Assembly (NCBI GenBank): GCA_035079385.1
Contig: JAVHKY010000074.1
Span: forward strand, 1,364,001 to 1,428,000
Source of the DNA: Aspidiotus rigidus
Lineage: Eukaryota > Arthropoda > Insecta > Hemiptera > Diaspididae
Length of the DNA: 64,000 bases
Reading direction: 5' to 3'
Positions 24,901 through 36,203 of this stretch are shown piece after piece. Position numbers and translations under genes: made by a program. The stretch's first letter is position 1. Each line of letters begins with the position of its first letter. The notes under the pieces were generated by a model. The model did not search any database. It was given only the letters and a program-made list of their open reading frames with translations, and was not told where the DNA came from.

Positions 24901-26311
24901 AATTAGCACACGTTGGACCTATACTGTAAAATACTTTGGTCAACATGAGATGGCCAAGGCGAGATTGGTCGCAAGGGGATTTCAGGATAACACACCTTAT
25001 GGGCTGGAGGAGATATATTCTCCCGTGATTAATGCGACTCTCATAAGATGGATGGTTTCATTTGCTAATCGCTATTCTCTCGTTTTAATTGCACTGGATG
25101 TTAAGACGGCATTCTTATATGGCGAACTTGATTGTCCTGTGTATATTTCAATCCCAAAGGGGCTAAACGTAAGCGGGGATGTGAAAGCTTTGAAATTGCA
25201 AAAGGCTTTGTATGGGTTGAAAGTTTCGTCGAAAAAATGGTTTTTGAAACTCACAAGTGTCTTGTCTAGCCTAAAATTCACAAACTTCCTTCCTGATCAA
25301 TGTGTATTCTACAGGAAGGATAACAACGATATTTTCATTTTTGCTATATATGTAGACGATTGTCTTTTTGCCTGCTCTAATATTGAGATAGGTCGGGGTA
25401 TATTGAAGCAGCTCTCGGATATCTTCGACATAAAGATCATGTTCCGTCCAGAAATATTTGTTGGACTTGAGATAAAACATTGTAATAGAATGAGGGTTAT
25501 AAATCAATCTACTTATATCGAAAGATTAGCACGTCGTTTTGGGGTCAATGGTGAGACTCAGTTCGCAACACCAATGGAGGCACGTTTATCCATTGTTAGG
25601 AATTCAAAATTGCAGGAATATGAGGGACTTCGTGCTATTATAGGCGGTTTACTTTTTGTTGCCAGACACTCTAGACCGGACATTATGTTCCCTACAAACT
25701 ATGTCTCTCGCTTTCAATCGGTGGCAACTCATGAGATTTTTCGCTACGCTCTTCGCATCCTATCATACCTCTATAATACTAGAGAATATTCGCTGGTCTA
25801 CAGGTCCTGTGAGATCACACCTGTCATTGCTTTCGTTGACGCTTCTTTTGCCGATGCCAAGGACAACTGTTATGAGTCTACCGGCGGTTTTTTGATTTTT
25901 TCTCACGGGGACTTGGTAGCGTGGAATACCCGCAAACAAAAACGTACTTCCACTTCGACCGCAGAGGCGGAGTTCACAGCGATGAATGATGCCGTGAAAG
26001 ATATTATGTTTGTTAGGGAGCTGCATAAACAGATTGGAGAAATAGTTCAGCCTGCTATCATATTCGAGGATAATTCCTCTGCTTTACGCATCGCTGAGGG
26101 GACGGAATCAACGTGTTCCAGATTTTTACTCACAAAGCAGTTCGCCATACGACAGGCGATCATTGATAATGAAATTAACGTCAGAAAAATAACTACGTGT
26201 AACCAACTGGCCGATATTATGACAAAAGCGCTAGATAGATCCAAATTTGAGAATATTCGCAACTTTCTACTTGAGTGTGAGACCTCCGATGTAACTAGGT
26301 CGTCTTCATGA
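21905..26311 (+). CDS. Copia gag-pol polyprotein
   Basis: One frame of 1,468 codons runs from the first ATG to the stop at 26,309-26,311; the frame is open upstream to 21,575 but has no ATG there. Domains in order (residues from the ATG): copia-type Gag with FDGKNYNEW; a zinc knuckle at about 243-255 spaced C-x2-C-x3-H-x4-C; an Asn/Gly/Arg-rich stretch of roughly 160 residues; protease with LDGGAS near 466; integrase with an HHCC zinc-binding motif from 626 and catalytic D690, D753 and E789; reverse transcriptase with YVDD at 1149-1152; RNase H beginning at D1312 and ending near ADIMTKAL. The polyprotein is cut by its own protease and builds virus-like particles. The protease motif is DGG instead of DSG or DTG. 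Everything else looks intact. Confidence 0.96.
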   Translation: MMESFGGRDLKIFVFDGKNYNEWAMVVRWKLESLDLLDFIDSKECSDVFINSTSKEIRENENLSSYRKGNAKAGEIIMERLSPKVISKIIGARTAYEIWHKLKSLFVIKTRAARDAARTELHSLSFRLDGNMELFINKFDKLVQEYKFQGGTISDSEELEMFSAMLPTFFDSHKDWHSLLPEEEQTIEALKIKVIDAHKRYRKENAHTSFIGAARAISQKKFNNWNNRGRNFSNSQAKLNIRCFICNGPHYANNCPSRRGGNSSIRGNGRNQNFNNSFGRRNFPNIGNNNNSSDSGNNSFRNNSNANRFGNRYNTRGGYGNQNFGNNSVNNGVGSFNSNVSSGNMGFNYGNRRGNFSGNNFNQMNHGGSTSNNNQNSNNSFFSNPGSSGNNNRNTAQGGWKNNTPNSGNNLSNFGATLRMDAPQNDMNFLAYSALVVMGHECLDPNALCLVGQNSDTLPIHSGMLDGGASWHMTRNKELLSDLREIKNPGLILGFRDEFSSIPKFMGDMEIVTLNIDNEPICITLTDVRYDEGMKLTLISEGCLNEAGCRTDSRKDFSNVIRLSDEKSLLVGVTVNKLKWVRFILKKEYNHSILDRMLKSPMHISVTAPVRQVVTERDKQLTVLYHRRFAHCSPKYLKKLQEVTNGVEKFKVIPEILFECDVCLAAKSSRAPHVKERVRGVRVLEIVNSDILGPLNVARSFEKYVVTFIDDFSCFSVSYPVKNKSDVVTVFRDFVNIMLAKFPSTRIAILRTDNAREYVMGAMRDYCVAQGILSDPSNPYTPEQNGRSEKFNGTLLNKSRCIFLDSKIPQDEWPLVVKMATFLINRTPSRSNPGWKTPYEMFFGTAPDNSMIYIPGSGANLHIDKPKRNNPKLGRRGVLRVIMGYESNGLLLMNPVDRSTTRSCNYQPLENRNFVDILNKILSEESDEYGDHMNAGAHAASANCEEKLSDNIPYTYEQALSSPFAVQWISAMEDEFTSLLKNNTWIEINDISGLKISKLISTRWTYTVKYFGQHEMAKARLVARGFQDNTPYGLEEIYSPVINATLIRWMVSFANRYSLVLIALDVKTAFLYGELDCPVYISIPKGLNVSGDVKALKLQKALYGLKVSSKKWFLKLTSVLSSLKFTNFLPDQCVFYRKDNNDIFIFAIYVDDCLFACSNIEIGRGILKQLSDIFDIKIMFRPEIFVGLEIKHCNRMRVINQSTYIERLARRFGVNGETQFATPMEARLSIVRNSKLQEYEGLRAIIGGLLFVARHSRPDIMFPTNYVSRFQSVATHEIFRYALRILSYLYNTREYSLVYRSCEITPVIAFVDASFADAKDNCYESTGGFLIFSHGDLVAWNTRKQKRTSTSTAEAEFTAMNDAVKDIMFVRELHKQIGEIVQPAIIFEDNSSALRIAEGTESTCSRFLLTKQFAIRQAIIDNEINVRKITTCNQLADIMTKALDRSKFENIRNFLLECETSDVTRSSS

Positions 26312-27201
26312 GTTTCATCTCCACCTAGCCCATTAGCCTACTTTTAAATTATTAAAAAAAAAAAAAAAAAAAAATTAAATTTTATGAAAAAAAAAGAAAA
26401 ATCGAAAAATTAAATTAAAAAAAAAATATATATATATTATTATTATGTGCTTATTATAGACTAAGGTATATTCGACTGTGTTTTCGTTTCATTTGTATAT
26501 CTGTTATATCGAAGTAATTTGGTTGCGATAGTTATCTCGTTTTATAGACTTCTTTGTCTTGGATTTTGCCGAAAGAGTGGACCGATGGGCGTCCAGCCTA
26601 GGCTCTGTCCGCGAGTAGGACAGCATTTTCGAGGCAAAAGCGACCACTCGTAGTGAGTTTCCTTAAGGGCTGCCGCTACGAGTGCTCAAGACTGCAATAG
26701 CCGACAAGGTCGTCACGGTGACACCTTGAGTGAACGAATTGTTTTCACGGCCATCGCTTTGTGATGTTTTTCCGGTCAAGAGATACCGTTGAAAGGGGGG
26801 AGGAAGGTTCCACAGCGATGGATAGGCTGCAGTATCGATGCGTTCTAATTGTATAACTGGTTGTTGATTAAATGTTTGGGAATTGTTGTGCTATGTTTGT
26901 GATGGTTACGCGCGCGTATGTATGATGTTTTTTGTTTTGTGTTTGTCTACTTCGATAATATCTGTGATAAATGGTTATTTACTTGTATGTTGGTTTATTT
27001 TAGTTTATACCTGATGATGTTACCCTAGATGCAGTCGATGTACCTCAAGTCTTTCTTACCTTCAAATTTTATGCATGTTTTATGGTCTTTTAATGTTTCA
27101 ATTTTATTTCTGTGTTTTCATTATTTCATATTTTCTTGTATTGTTATTACTTTGTATTTATTTTGATTTTAAAAGTTAATTATTTTGTACATGAGCTCAT
27201 G

Positions 27202-27361
27202 CAGCGGATAGCTGAAAATTGTAATGTTTTTTAATCGTATAAAAATCGTACAGCGGATAGCTGAAAATTGCAATTTCTTGAGTTTTTTTAGAAATATCTT
27301 ACAGCGGATAGCTGGGAATCATAATTTGTTTTGATTTGATAGAAATACGTAGCGGATAGCT
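27202..27361 (+). repeat. Four spaced copies of a CAGCGGATAGCTG hairpin motif
   Basis: CAGCGGATAGCTG occurs at 27,202-27,214, 27,251-27,263 and 27,302-27,314. A shortened AGCGGATAGCT lies at 27,351-27,361. The spacing is about 50 bp. Each copy can fold as a CAGC/GCTG stem with a GGATA loop. The first two are followed by AAAATTG. The position in the genomic RNA just before the polypurine tract suggests a cis-acting RNA element. Confidence 0.85.
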
Positions 27362-27430
27362 TTTAGATAGTTTTTTGATTGTTTTTTTAAATTTGTGAAT
27401 TTTATAGTTTAATGCCCGGCAGATCGGTCT

Positions 27431-27439
27431 GAGGGGCCA
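27431..27439 (+). other. Putative polypurine tract
   Basis: GAGGGGCCA directly precedes the 3' LTR, the position used for plus-strand priming. It is short and ends in CCA, so the assignment rests mainly on position. Confidence 0.55.
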
Positions 27440-27659
27440 TGTTGAAACTTCATCCCGACTGCCGGACATTGGAGGGGTACTCGTATAATAGATAAGATGA
27501 TAAGACCTACGTGTACACCGAACAAACGCACGTTAGTGCATATCTCGAAGTATCTTCATGTGAACCGTTTTATATTCTGTTGCTGCGATATTCGTTAAAA
27601 GGCTGTGAATTATATATTTTTTAACTTTTCTGTGATTGCTAATTTTTCGTTCTTCAACA
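27440..27659 (+). repeat. 3' LTR of the Copia element
   Basis: The 220-bp copy is indistinguishable by eye from the 5' LTR and is followed at once by the AATTC target duplication. Confidence 0.95.
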
Positions 27660-27664
27660 AATTC

Positions 27665-28555
27665 TACATCCCTATAAAGGGGATTTGTGGATAAACTTTG
27701 CTGATGGGCTCAAAGTTTGAGAAGAACGAGGACAAGGAATTTCGAGCTTCAAAGCTAAACAGAGAGGGACGATAACCGACTAACGAAATGTAAAAATCGA
27801 TTGCTTCAAAGTCCTCCAAAAAGAAAAGACATTTTTGTAACCCAGAGTATGAGAATTTTACAGGGAAATTTCGACTGATAGATGATTATCCTGCGAGTAT
27901 AGAAAACTCTTGCTAGTGGTGCTGTATTTATATGAGTGGAGTCAGTAAATGTTGCCGTACACAGCTGGTTTCAATTATGATGAAAAAAATTAGATAAAAG
28001 CGAGAAACACACAAATGTCTGTTTTCTTTTCAGCGGTGAGCACGAGCTCACAATTTCACATGAATGTCAGACAATCGTAAATTAGTCTCGTTACCGAGAT
28101 GTGGAAAAATTTACGGTTTTATTCTTAGCTTTCCAAGTCTGCGAAAGTATGTGAAATATTCGGTAAACAGGTTAAAATTCACACGCTCCCTATTAGACGA
28201 TAGAATCCCTCCTTTGATACAGTTTAGAGCGCAGGGTCCTCGAATTAATTACGACAGGTATACCAAGATCTATTTCAAGTTTCTTAGACAAAAATCATAA
28301 CGGAAAGCCTCGACTTTTCGATCCCATCTCTCTAATTACGTCACTGGGTATCAATGGTGGATTCGCTCTCCCTAGAATGTTTCCAACCGCATGAATTCTC
28401 CTCCCTCCCGAAAAAAAAATACGAGTGGTATCAACAAGCAGGATGACTACTTGTTTTCAAAAATGAATTTTAACGACTTTTCCACGATCGATTTTTCCAG
28501 GTGTACACATAATTCCCATTTTTTTTTTTCAATCGTGGTTAATAGTGACTCCAAC
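27665..28555. other. Intron sequence, no recognised gene
   Basis: Flank of the Copia insertion. Only short ORFs occur and none is recognised. Confidence 0.4.
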
Positions 28556-28676
28556 TGTGATGGATTTCCCTGACTTTCATCGATTTTCTCAAAACTTCCA
28601 TAACTTTTTCCTGACTAGGAAATTCCAGATTTTTCCTTGACTTTCAGTTTTTCCAAAAAAGTGGCCACCCTGAATG
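28556..28676 (+). repeat. Fragment of a CCCTGACTTT-type dispersed repeat (copy 1)
   Basis: TTCCCTGACTTT, TTTTTCCTTGACTTTC and a terminal GTGGCCACCCTG recur in the copy at 34,206-34,405. The CAGGGTGGCCAC end resembles the termini of widespread Tc1/mariner-like MITEs. This copy is partial. Confidence 0.5.
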
Positions 28677-28809
28677 ATGTAATCGATCAATCACATTCAT
28701 TGGCATGGTCATTTTTTCGTCTGGTTTGACGCACCCACAAAAATATTGAAACCGTGTATTCGAGAGATGCGATTTTCCTTGTACACCCTATAAAATCAAC
28801 CAGAAAACA

Positions 28810-28914
28810 AAATTCAATGAAGGTGAATGGAGGAGGAAAACGAACGATCTGGAGAAACAGATAGATCCAATTGTCCAGATCGTTTCTTCTGGACATTCAT
28901 CCTCTTTCCCCTGT
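28810..28914. mobile_element. Palindromic MITE (copy 1)
   Basis: The left arm GAGGAGGAAAACGAACGATC pairs imperfectly with the right arm GATCGTTTCTTCTGGACATT and CCTCTTTCCCCTGT. The right arm is shared with the better-preserved copy at 35,264-35,383. Confidence 0.55.
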
Positions 28915-30132
28915 ATCTTTCAAATAACATTACTCATTTCGATGTCGGTATAGGTTCAATCTGACCTCGAAGGAAGTTGAGATTATTACAGGGAGTGATG
29001 ACCCAATAAGAGTTCGCCAAAGTGTACATTATTCCAGTCTCTTACAAAGGATTCACCAAATTTGGACAAATAACCGAATTCATTGGCGTATAAAAACGGT
29101 AAATTTTACGCAAAAATTAGATAAAAACTACACCCAAAAACCAATCGACTCGATTACTGTAATAGAAGACGATTTCGATCAACAACGTGTACAGCTTGTA
29201 CTTAAACCCAAAAATGTCACCACTTCGTTCGAATGGGTGAGAATAAATTAGATTTTTCATTGTAAGAATGATACATAATTCGACTAGGTAAGTAAAGTTG
29301 TTCATCTACCTATGTAACTGAATATTAATTCTAGCCGCGCACGATCGGGGAAAAGAAGAGACGATAATTTTCCACTCGAAACGATTTACAAAGTATACTA
29401 CTATATTAAACTGGCAAACGACGCCGCCGCAGGTTCAAGGTCTCGACAATTCTGCAATGTTATTCGCGTGATAAATTGACCAATTTTTTTCTCTTCTTCG
29501 TTCTCATTCGAATAAATTTACTAACAACATTTTTGCAGAAGACCTTTTTAACCGCATCGACGATCTGATTATTATGTGCAGCAAAGCGAGGGGTTTCCAA
29601 AAGAACGACTACGCGTATGGAATGCGCGATGATCGTTGCATATGTACCTACGTATTTAAAGTAATAACGAAAACTTCGTATGCACCAGTCATGTACAAAT
29701 ATAAGAAATACTGGGACTTCTAGGAATTCCACGAGTAGCTTTACGTCAGTTTAATAAAAAAACAGATTCCTGAGAAAACTAGCAGGTAATCAAAGCTTAA
29801 TCGCACTTAAGATGGGTTTTCATCTCAGTTTCTATCGTAGAAACTGAATTTGAACGTCCCCTTCGTGTCCGTTGACGACTATAGACGTGCCAATGTATTT
29901 GAAAAAGAAATCATGCCACGGATTGAGCCGGATTGCTGCCCTTCAGTATTCACTAATGGATAGTACCCATAAAATATGCAAGAAGGGTCAAAGTATTGCC
30001 AATGAGACTCATGAGTAGCCTAGAAAAACTGGGATTGGGTGTCCAAAAGGAATCTTAAATGGAAGAGATAACCATAAACAGCGCCCTGGGGAAAATCTGT
30101 TATTAGCGGGTCCATGCACACTCAACAAATGC
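28915..30132. other. Intron sequence, no recognised feature
   Basis: No coding frame or repeat that I can support. Confidence 0.4.
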
Positions 30133-30264
30133 GACCTGCGATAAGAAAAGGATGCTCATTGCCCACTGACAGGAAAACCATTTCTCTCTGATTAGACAGC
30201 TAATCGGAGAGAAATGGTGTTCCTGCGCCAATAGGCAATGAGCATCCTTTTCTCATCGCAGGTC
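30133..30264. repeat. Near-perfect 132-nt inverted repeat (hairpin or MITE)
   Basis: Two arms of about 63 and 65 nt, with few mismatches, face each other across a 4-nt loop (ACAG at 30,196-30,199). The arms end GATTAG and CTAATC at the loop and start GACCTGCGA and end TCGCAGGTC outside. Long matched blocks include AAAAGGATGCTCATTGCC and CCATTTCTCTC. Transcribed as part of the CrebA intron, it would form an extended double-stranded RNA. It could be a solo palindromic MITE or a hairpin-RNA locus. Confidence 0.85.
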
Positions 30265-31928
<1,664 letters not shown>

Positions 31929-32324
31929 TCTTTTTGACCTATTTGACTAGTTAGTGGGTCATCAACTTGGGAAGAGTTGTAAAGTGAAATGGAGGAGTTG
32001 AGGCAATTGAAACAACTGCAGTAAATAAGTAGACTGGCAAATGTGGCCTATGGAACAGTCCTCATCTAGAAGAACAACTGAACAACGCCACCTCTTCCTC
32101 GATTCACGAAAAGTCAAAACGCAACGGCAATACCGCATGGGAGTAGGGATTGACTGTCTTCAATGGAACTTGAAAACTTGAACCCTGTCCATTCAATTCT
32201 TTCCCTTCTTGAATCATCAACAGTCCCAATTACCCTATTTTAACCGATTCTTTTTCTTCACTCTTATCTACATCATACATCTCAGCTCCTACAACCTGAG
32301 ACATTCGATTAGGCAGCCTCAGAC

Positions 32325-34205
32325 TGTCGATTTGACGTTGATTTAAGCGCCAACCAATAATCGATGTCAAATCGATCGAGAATTCACTTTCTTTCGAAGT
32401 CTTGGTCGAGATTGCGTCGATTTCGAGGCAATGTCTTCAAATTTGTTATTGACCTGAAATCGAATGTCAATCAGGATTCGATTCCGAGTCGACTTACAAA
32501 ATTTCTTATCGACCGCATCGATAATCAGTCGATTTTTAGTTTCCCGGGAAAGTATATTGGTCGACTTCAAATCGATCTTAAATCGACGCTGATTTGGAGT
32601 CGATATACAATCATCCTCTTGAAACTTTCTACGTGTTTGGTGACTTCGGTACTTGTATAGATAGAAGGCGCCCTAGGACCGCTCACAATCTTGATTATGC
32701 TTGATTAGCGCAGCAATGCAAAGGTCGACTCAACGAGATCTTGACGTCGATTCACCTTTTACCTAAATTTTAGAACCCCTATCAAGTTGTGCACCCAGAA
32801 TCTACAAAATCTCGACAGAGATCGAAAGTTTTTTACTTTTTTTGCCGATCACCGACGCATAATCGACCCAAAAACGAAATCGATTCTTCGTCGGCATAAA
32901 TCCATAACAACAGGAACAAAAAAGTACTGGCACGTAACTTGTGATAGCATCTGGTTCGCGATTCTGTCTCCGTTTTTATGGAGGAAAATTTCTTTAATTT
33001 CATCAATCTACAAAACCGAGAGTCGACTCAAATTCAACGTCGACGATGAGTCTATGGAAGAAGAAAAGCAGTCGATTTCGGGTTTACATTGTGTGGAACA
33101 AAATTGACAGAAACTCGGCATCGATTTTGAGTCTACTTTTGGTCGAAATACAGCGAGTCAATTTGAAGTTGAATTGTAGTGCTCTTGCACTGTGTGCTGG
33201 TCGACATGAAGTCGACCTCATCTGTCTGCTTATTGATTTTGCTACTCGCAGACACCTTGAGGGTCATTGTAAACTTCAATTACTATGCTTAACCAATACA
33301 GTAATGGTTGAATCGACTGAATGTCGACGTCGATTTTTAGTCGACTTTAAAATCTGATACAGGAGTCGTCGACTCATCTTTGGCCTCTATTCTAAAGATC
33401 TAAAAGATTAGGCAATTACAATTTACGCAATTTTGATGTTGATTGCAAGTCTTCTGCCGATAAACGGCCCATAATCAACATTGATAACACAGATGAATAA
33501 ATTTCAAACTTTTGGAGTGGACATGAACTATTGAAAATACTTTTAAAGTACTTTCGATAATGAATACAAATCCATTTCCCGTTTCTGGATATTAACTCTC
33601 ATCATTGGGCTATACGTATGTTTGGTTACCGCGGTTTGTTGCGACACCTAACGTAGTTTATCGAGCTACAGAATTTCAATGCGCGAGAAGGTACGTTCGC
33701 CTGTCGCAATGAAGCGCGGGAACTAAACGTGAGTATTGTACAACAATGAGAAGCAGTATCGGAAAACGGCTAATAGTTGACGTTCATTCCAAAAGTTTGA
33801 AATTTGTTCATGTGGTATAATCAGTATTCATTAATCTGATATCAAGAAGTCGCTTTTGTGGAACAAAATGAGAGGTCAATTTTGAGTCGACTTCCACCAG
33901 TCATTTTGCGGTCGACATTAGACGGAATCACGAAATAACGAATCGATCTGAAGACGATTTAACGTCAAAGCGACGTCGATTTGGGAGTTGGCAAGGACTT
34001 TCCTAGATCAAATGAGAAGATCTTGGGATCGAAATTTAGGCAGGATATCCCGTGTATTAATGTTGTCATTTGTCAACTTTTACTAGATGAGGAAACATGT
34101 CGACTCCAAATCGATTCGCTATTAACACGAAGTCGATTTCGAGAAATCATAAACACTCCACAATTACCCTATTCTAATCGATTTCCTTTTCAGGATGGCC
34201 AATTG
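32325..34205. repeat. TCGA-rich dispersed repeat family, several units
   Basis: The sequence is punctuated by TCGA every few tens of bases, often as GTCGAC, AAATCGAT or GTCGATTT. Shared blocks (GACTTCGGTACT, ATGCTTAACCA, GTCGACGTCGATTTT, GGAACAAAATTGAC) link 32.6, 33.0-33.3 and 33.85 kb to 51.7-52.97 kb. Shorter related pieces occur in the 402-bp array at 56.5-57.9 kb. There is no coding frame. It is not a family that I can name. Confidence 0.7.
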
Positions 34206-34405
34206 TTTCCAATAATGAACTTCCCTGACTTTTCCATGGTTTCTCCTTGAGCACTTTTCGATTTCTCCGGGCAAAATTCTCAATTTTTTTCAATGTTTGG
34301 AGGATTATATTCGTTATGACTCGCTCAAACTGTATAGCTTAGCAAAATTTCTCAGATTTTTCCTTGACTCCTATTTTTTTTCAGGAAACCAGCCACCCTG
34401 CTGTT
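34206..34405 (+). repeat. CCCTGACTTT-type dispersed repeat (copy 2)
   Basis: CTTCCCTGACTTTTCCATGG through TTTTTCCTTGACTCC and AGCCACCCTGCTG parallels the copy at 28,556-28,676 and is longer. Confidence 0.5.
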
Positions 34406-34569
34406 TTTTTTATTTCATTCCCATCTGCTGCATTATACATCTCAGCTCCTACTGAGACATCCTATCCTAGACAGCCTAAATATCCTTCCTGGAAATTACA
34501 TTCAATTTTCTTTCTAAATCAAATCGTTCTCAAGGAATAATACGAAAGTCTATACTAGAAGAAAAAAAC

Positions 34570-35075
34570 AAAAAAACTCACGGTTTCTTTGACGGAGTTA
34601 AACGAGGGACGGCAGAGAACCTGTTTCATAGGGCGTAGGGGATCTGAAAAATGTAGATTGTGACGTCACAAGACTGACTTATGACGTCATCAAACTGTAA
34701 CATCACAGGTCCGGCCCAAAGCTTTGTACGTATGATAGGAGAAGGACTTGGAAAAACTCACGGGTTCTTCAACGGAGTTAAACGAGGGCTGCCACGGAAC
34801 CTGTTTTATGGGGCATGTGGAACCTGAAAAATGTAGATTGTGACATTGCGAGGCTGACCTATGACGTCATCAAAGGGAGGAGGGGAATTTAAAACAAAAA
34901 CTGATCTACGACATCAGGTTGTGACGTCACAAGGCTGGTCTATGACGTCACTGTGACGTGACAGACCTCGCCTCATGGGAGGGGGACTTGAAAAATTTTC
35001 GAGCTGCGAAATTTGCCGGCTGGTGGATGGCGGACGTTTTTTGCGAAAAACCACCTGATAAAACAGGTTCCCTGT
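34570..35075. repeat. Repeat with GAACCTGTTTTAT ends, internally duplicated
   Basis: AACGAGGG followed by GAACCTGTTTCAT occurs at about 34,600, and again with GAACCTGTTTTAT at about 34,780. The inverse ATAAAACAGGTTCCCTGTT closes the element near 35,070. A related element lies at 61,935-62,640. The interior carries a dense cluster of TGACGTCA palindromes. Confidence 0.6.
34661..34961. promoter_or_regulatory. Cluster of CRE palindromes inside the CrebA intron
   Basis: Perfect TGACGTCA occurs at 34,661-34,668, 34,682-34,689, 34,862-34,869, 34,922-34,929 and 34,943-34,950. A TGACGTGA follows at 34,954-34,961. This is the consensus site of CREB/ATF bZIP dimers, and CREB3-class proteins bind closely related sites. 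The cluster is carried by a transposon-like repeat. Regulatory use is inferred from motif density only. Confidence 0.5.
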
Positions 35076-35263
35076 TAAAATACTCCAGCCTCATAGTCAA
35101 CTGCCCATCAGAATGACGCTTTTATCACCCGTCCACGCCGAGGTCACACACCTACTCACGTACTCCACTTATTTTTTCCTCTGCTTATGACGTGATAGAC
35201 TGCCTGAGTATCGACCAGCTCTTCACCCTTTCCACCCTCAATACGATTCACAATATGAACGGC

Positions 35264-35383
35264 ACAGAGGAAAGAGGGTGAATGTCCAAACTAGACGATC
35301 TAGAAAAAGGGTCTTTCCTCAGGAATGCAAAAAATCCCATCGTTCAGATCGTTTCTTTCGAACATTCACCTTTTTTCCCCTGT
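35264..35383. mobile_element. Palindromic MITE (copy 2)
   Basis: The 120-bp element has inverted arms. The left arm runs ACAGAGGAAAGAGGGTGAAT to GACGATCTAGA. The right arm runs CAGATCGTTTCTTTCG to ATTCACC and CCCCTGT. The same arms occur at 28,810-28,914. Confidence 0.65.
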
Positions 35384-36203
35384 ATTCTTCCCAGAATCGA
35401 CCACCAATTCACCTTTCCTAATCTGAGAATGGGGAAGGAGAGGAAAAATGGAAAAAATGTCAAATTCGAAGCTAAAAAAAGGTCGTACGGTTCGATTTTT
35501 TCGCTCCCATTTGAAGAGAAACGAAAAAGTGCACATGCGATAACGGATTCGTAAAAATGATACAAAAAAAAAAAATCAAATAAATATCACACAAGCAGAG
35601 TAATTTACTGTCCCAAAACTATTTCTCATTTGGTTTCCTGGGATCTATTGTCGCTGGTTTACGACAACAAGAATATTGAGGCTGAACAAGGGGAATAAAA
35701 TTGATTAACAAAGTACACTGCACGTTCTCATTTCAAATTACAAACTTTCGATAAATAATTCGATAAGATTTATGAAGTATCAATAGAAATTAAGAACGTA
35801 TTAGTTCACGAGAGGGAAAGTAGAAGCTATAGATTGTACTTCTGTTGAAGGAAACGACTTATACGAAATTAACTAAGAATATATAATTACAAAGACTAGT
35901 TCTATAGCTGCCGCAGTTGGGCCCAGTTATACGGAGTCGAGATAGAAAACTTCGGCGTAGTCGCGACGAATATAATGATTAGGAATATTTTTTATCAACC
36001 TTCATCCTTTCAGCGATTTCCCGTCGACAGACACCCGGACAGTTTAATCTGTTCTTAGAAGCCTAGCTCGTGTGTACGGTAGAGTCTATCGGAAACGAGA
36101 AATTTTTCCGCGAGTACATCACATATCAAACAGTTTAACGACATTCCTCTTCCTACCTAAGAATGAACTTCGTCGAGGCTCAAATTATTAATAAAATACG
36201 TAC
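35384..36203. other. 5' part of the large CrebA intron
   Basis: No repeat or coding exon is recognised. The donor GTACGT of the upstream exon lies at 36,203-36,198 on the minus strand. Confidence 0.5.

Larger units (their letters stand above)
26312..27439 (+). other. Copia 3' untranslated region
   Basis: The 1.1-kb region between gag-pol and the 3' LTR has no ORF of note. It contains an A-rich tract just after the stop, a TA dinucleotide run near 26,426, and the repeated hairpin motif at 27,202-27,361. Such a long non-coding 3' region is uncommon in compact copia elements. Confidence 0.8.
21175..27659 (+). mobile_element. Complete Ty1/copia LTR retrotransposon, very recent insertion
   Basis: The 6,485-bp element is bounded by two 220-bp LTRs that look identical on visual comparison and start TGTTGA and end TCAACA. 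A 5-bp target duplication AATTC flanks it (21,170-21,174 and 27,660-27,664). It carries a primer-binding site, one uninterrupted gag-pol ORF, a 1.1-kb 3' untranslated region with a hairpin repeat, and a short polypurine tract. It sits in the large CrebA intron, antisense to the gene. Identical LTRs and an intact frame indicate recent, probably autonomous transposition. The IN-before-RT domain order confirms copia type. Confidence 0.95.

Noticed and set aside
22348..26262. Many minus-strand ORFs inside the Copia body
   Set aside because: Shadows of the gag-pol frame; none has domain signatures.
27202..27361. CRISPR-like array (short repeats at about 50-bp spacing)
   Set aside because: Only four motif copies with a 13-nt hairpin, inside an LTR retrotransposon of a eukaryote; spacers are AT-rich untranslated sequence and no cas genes exist.
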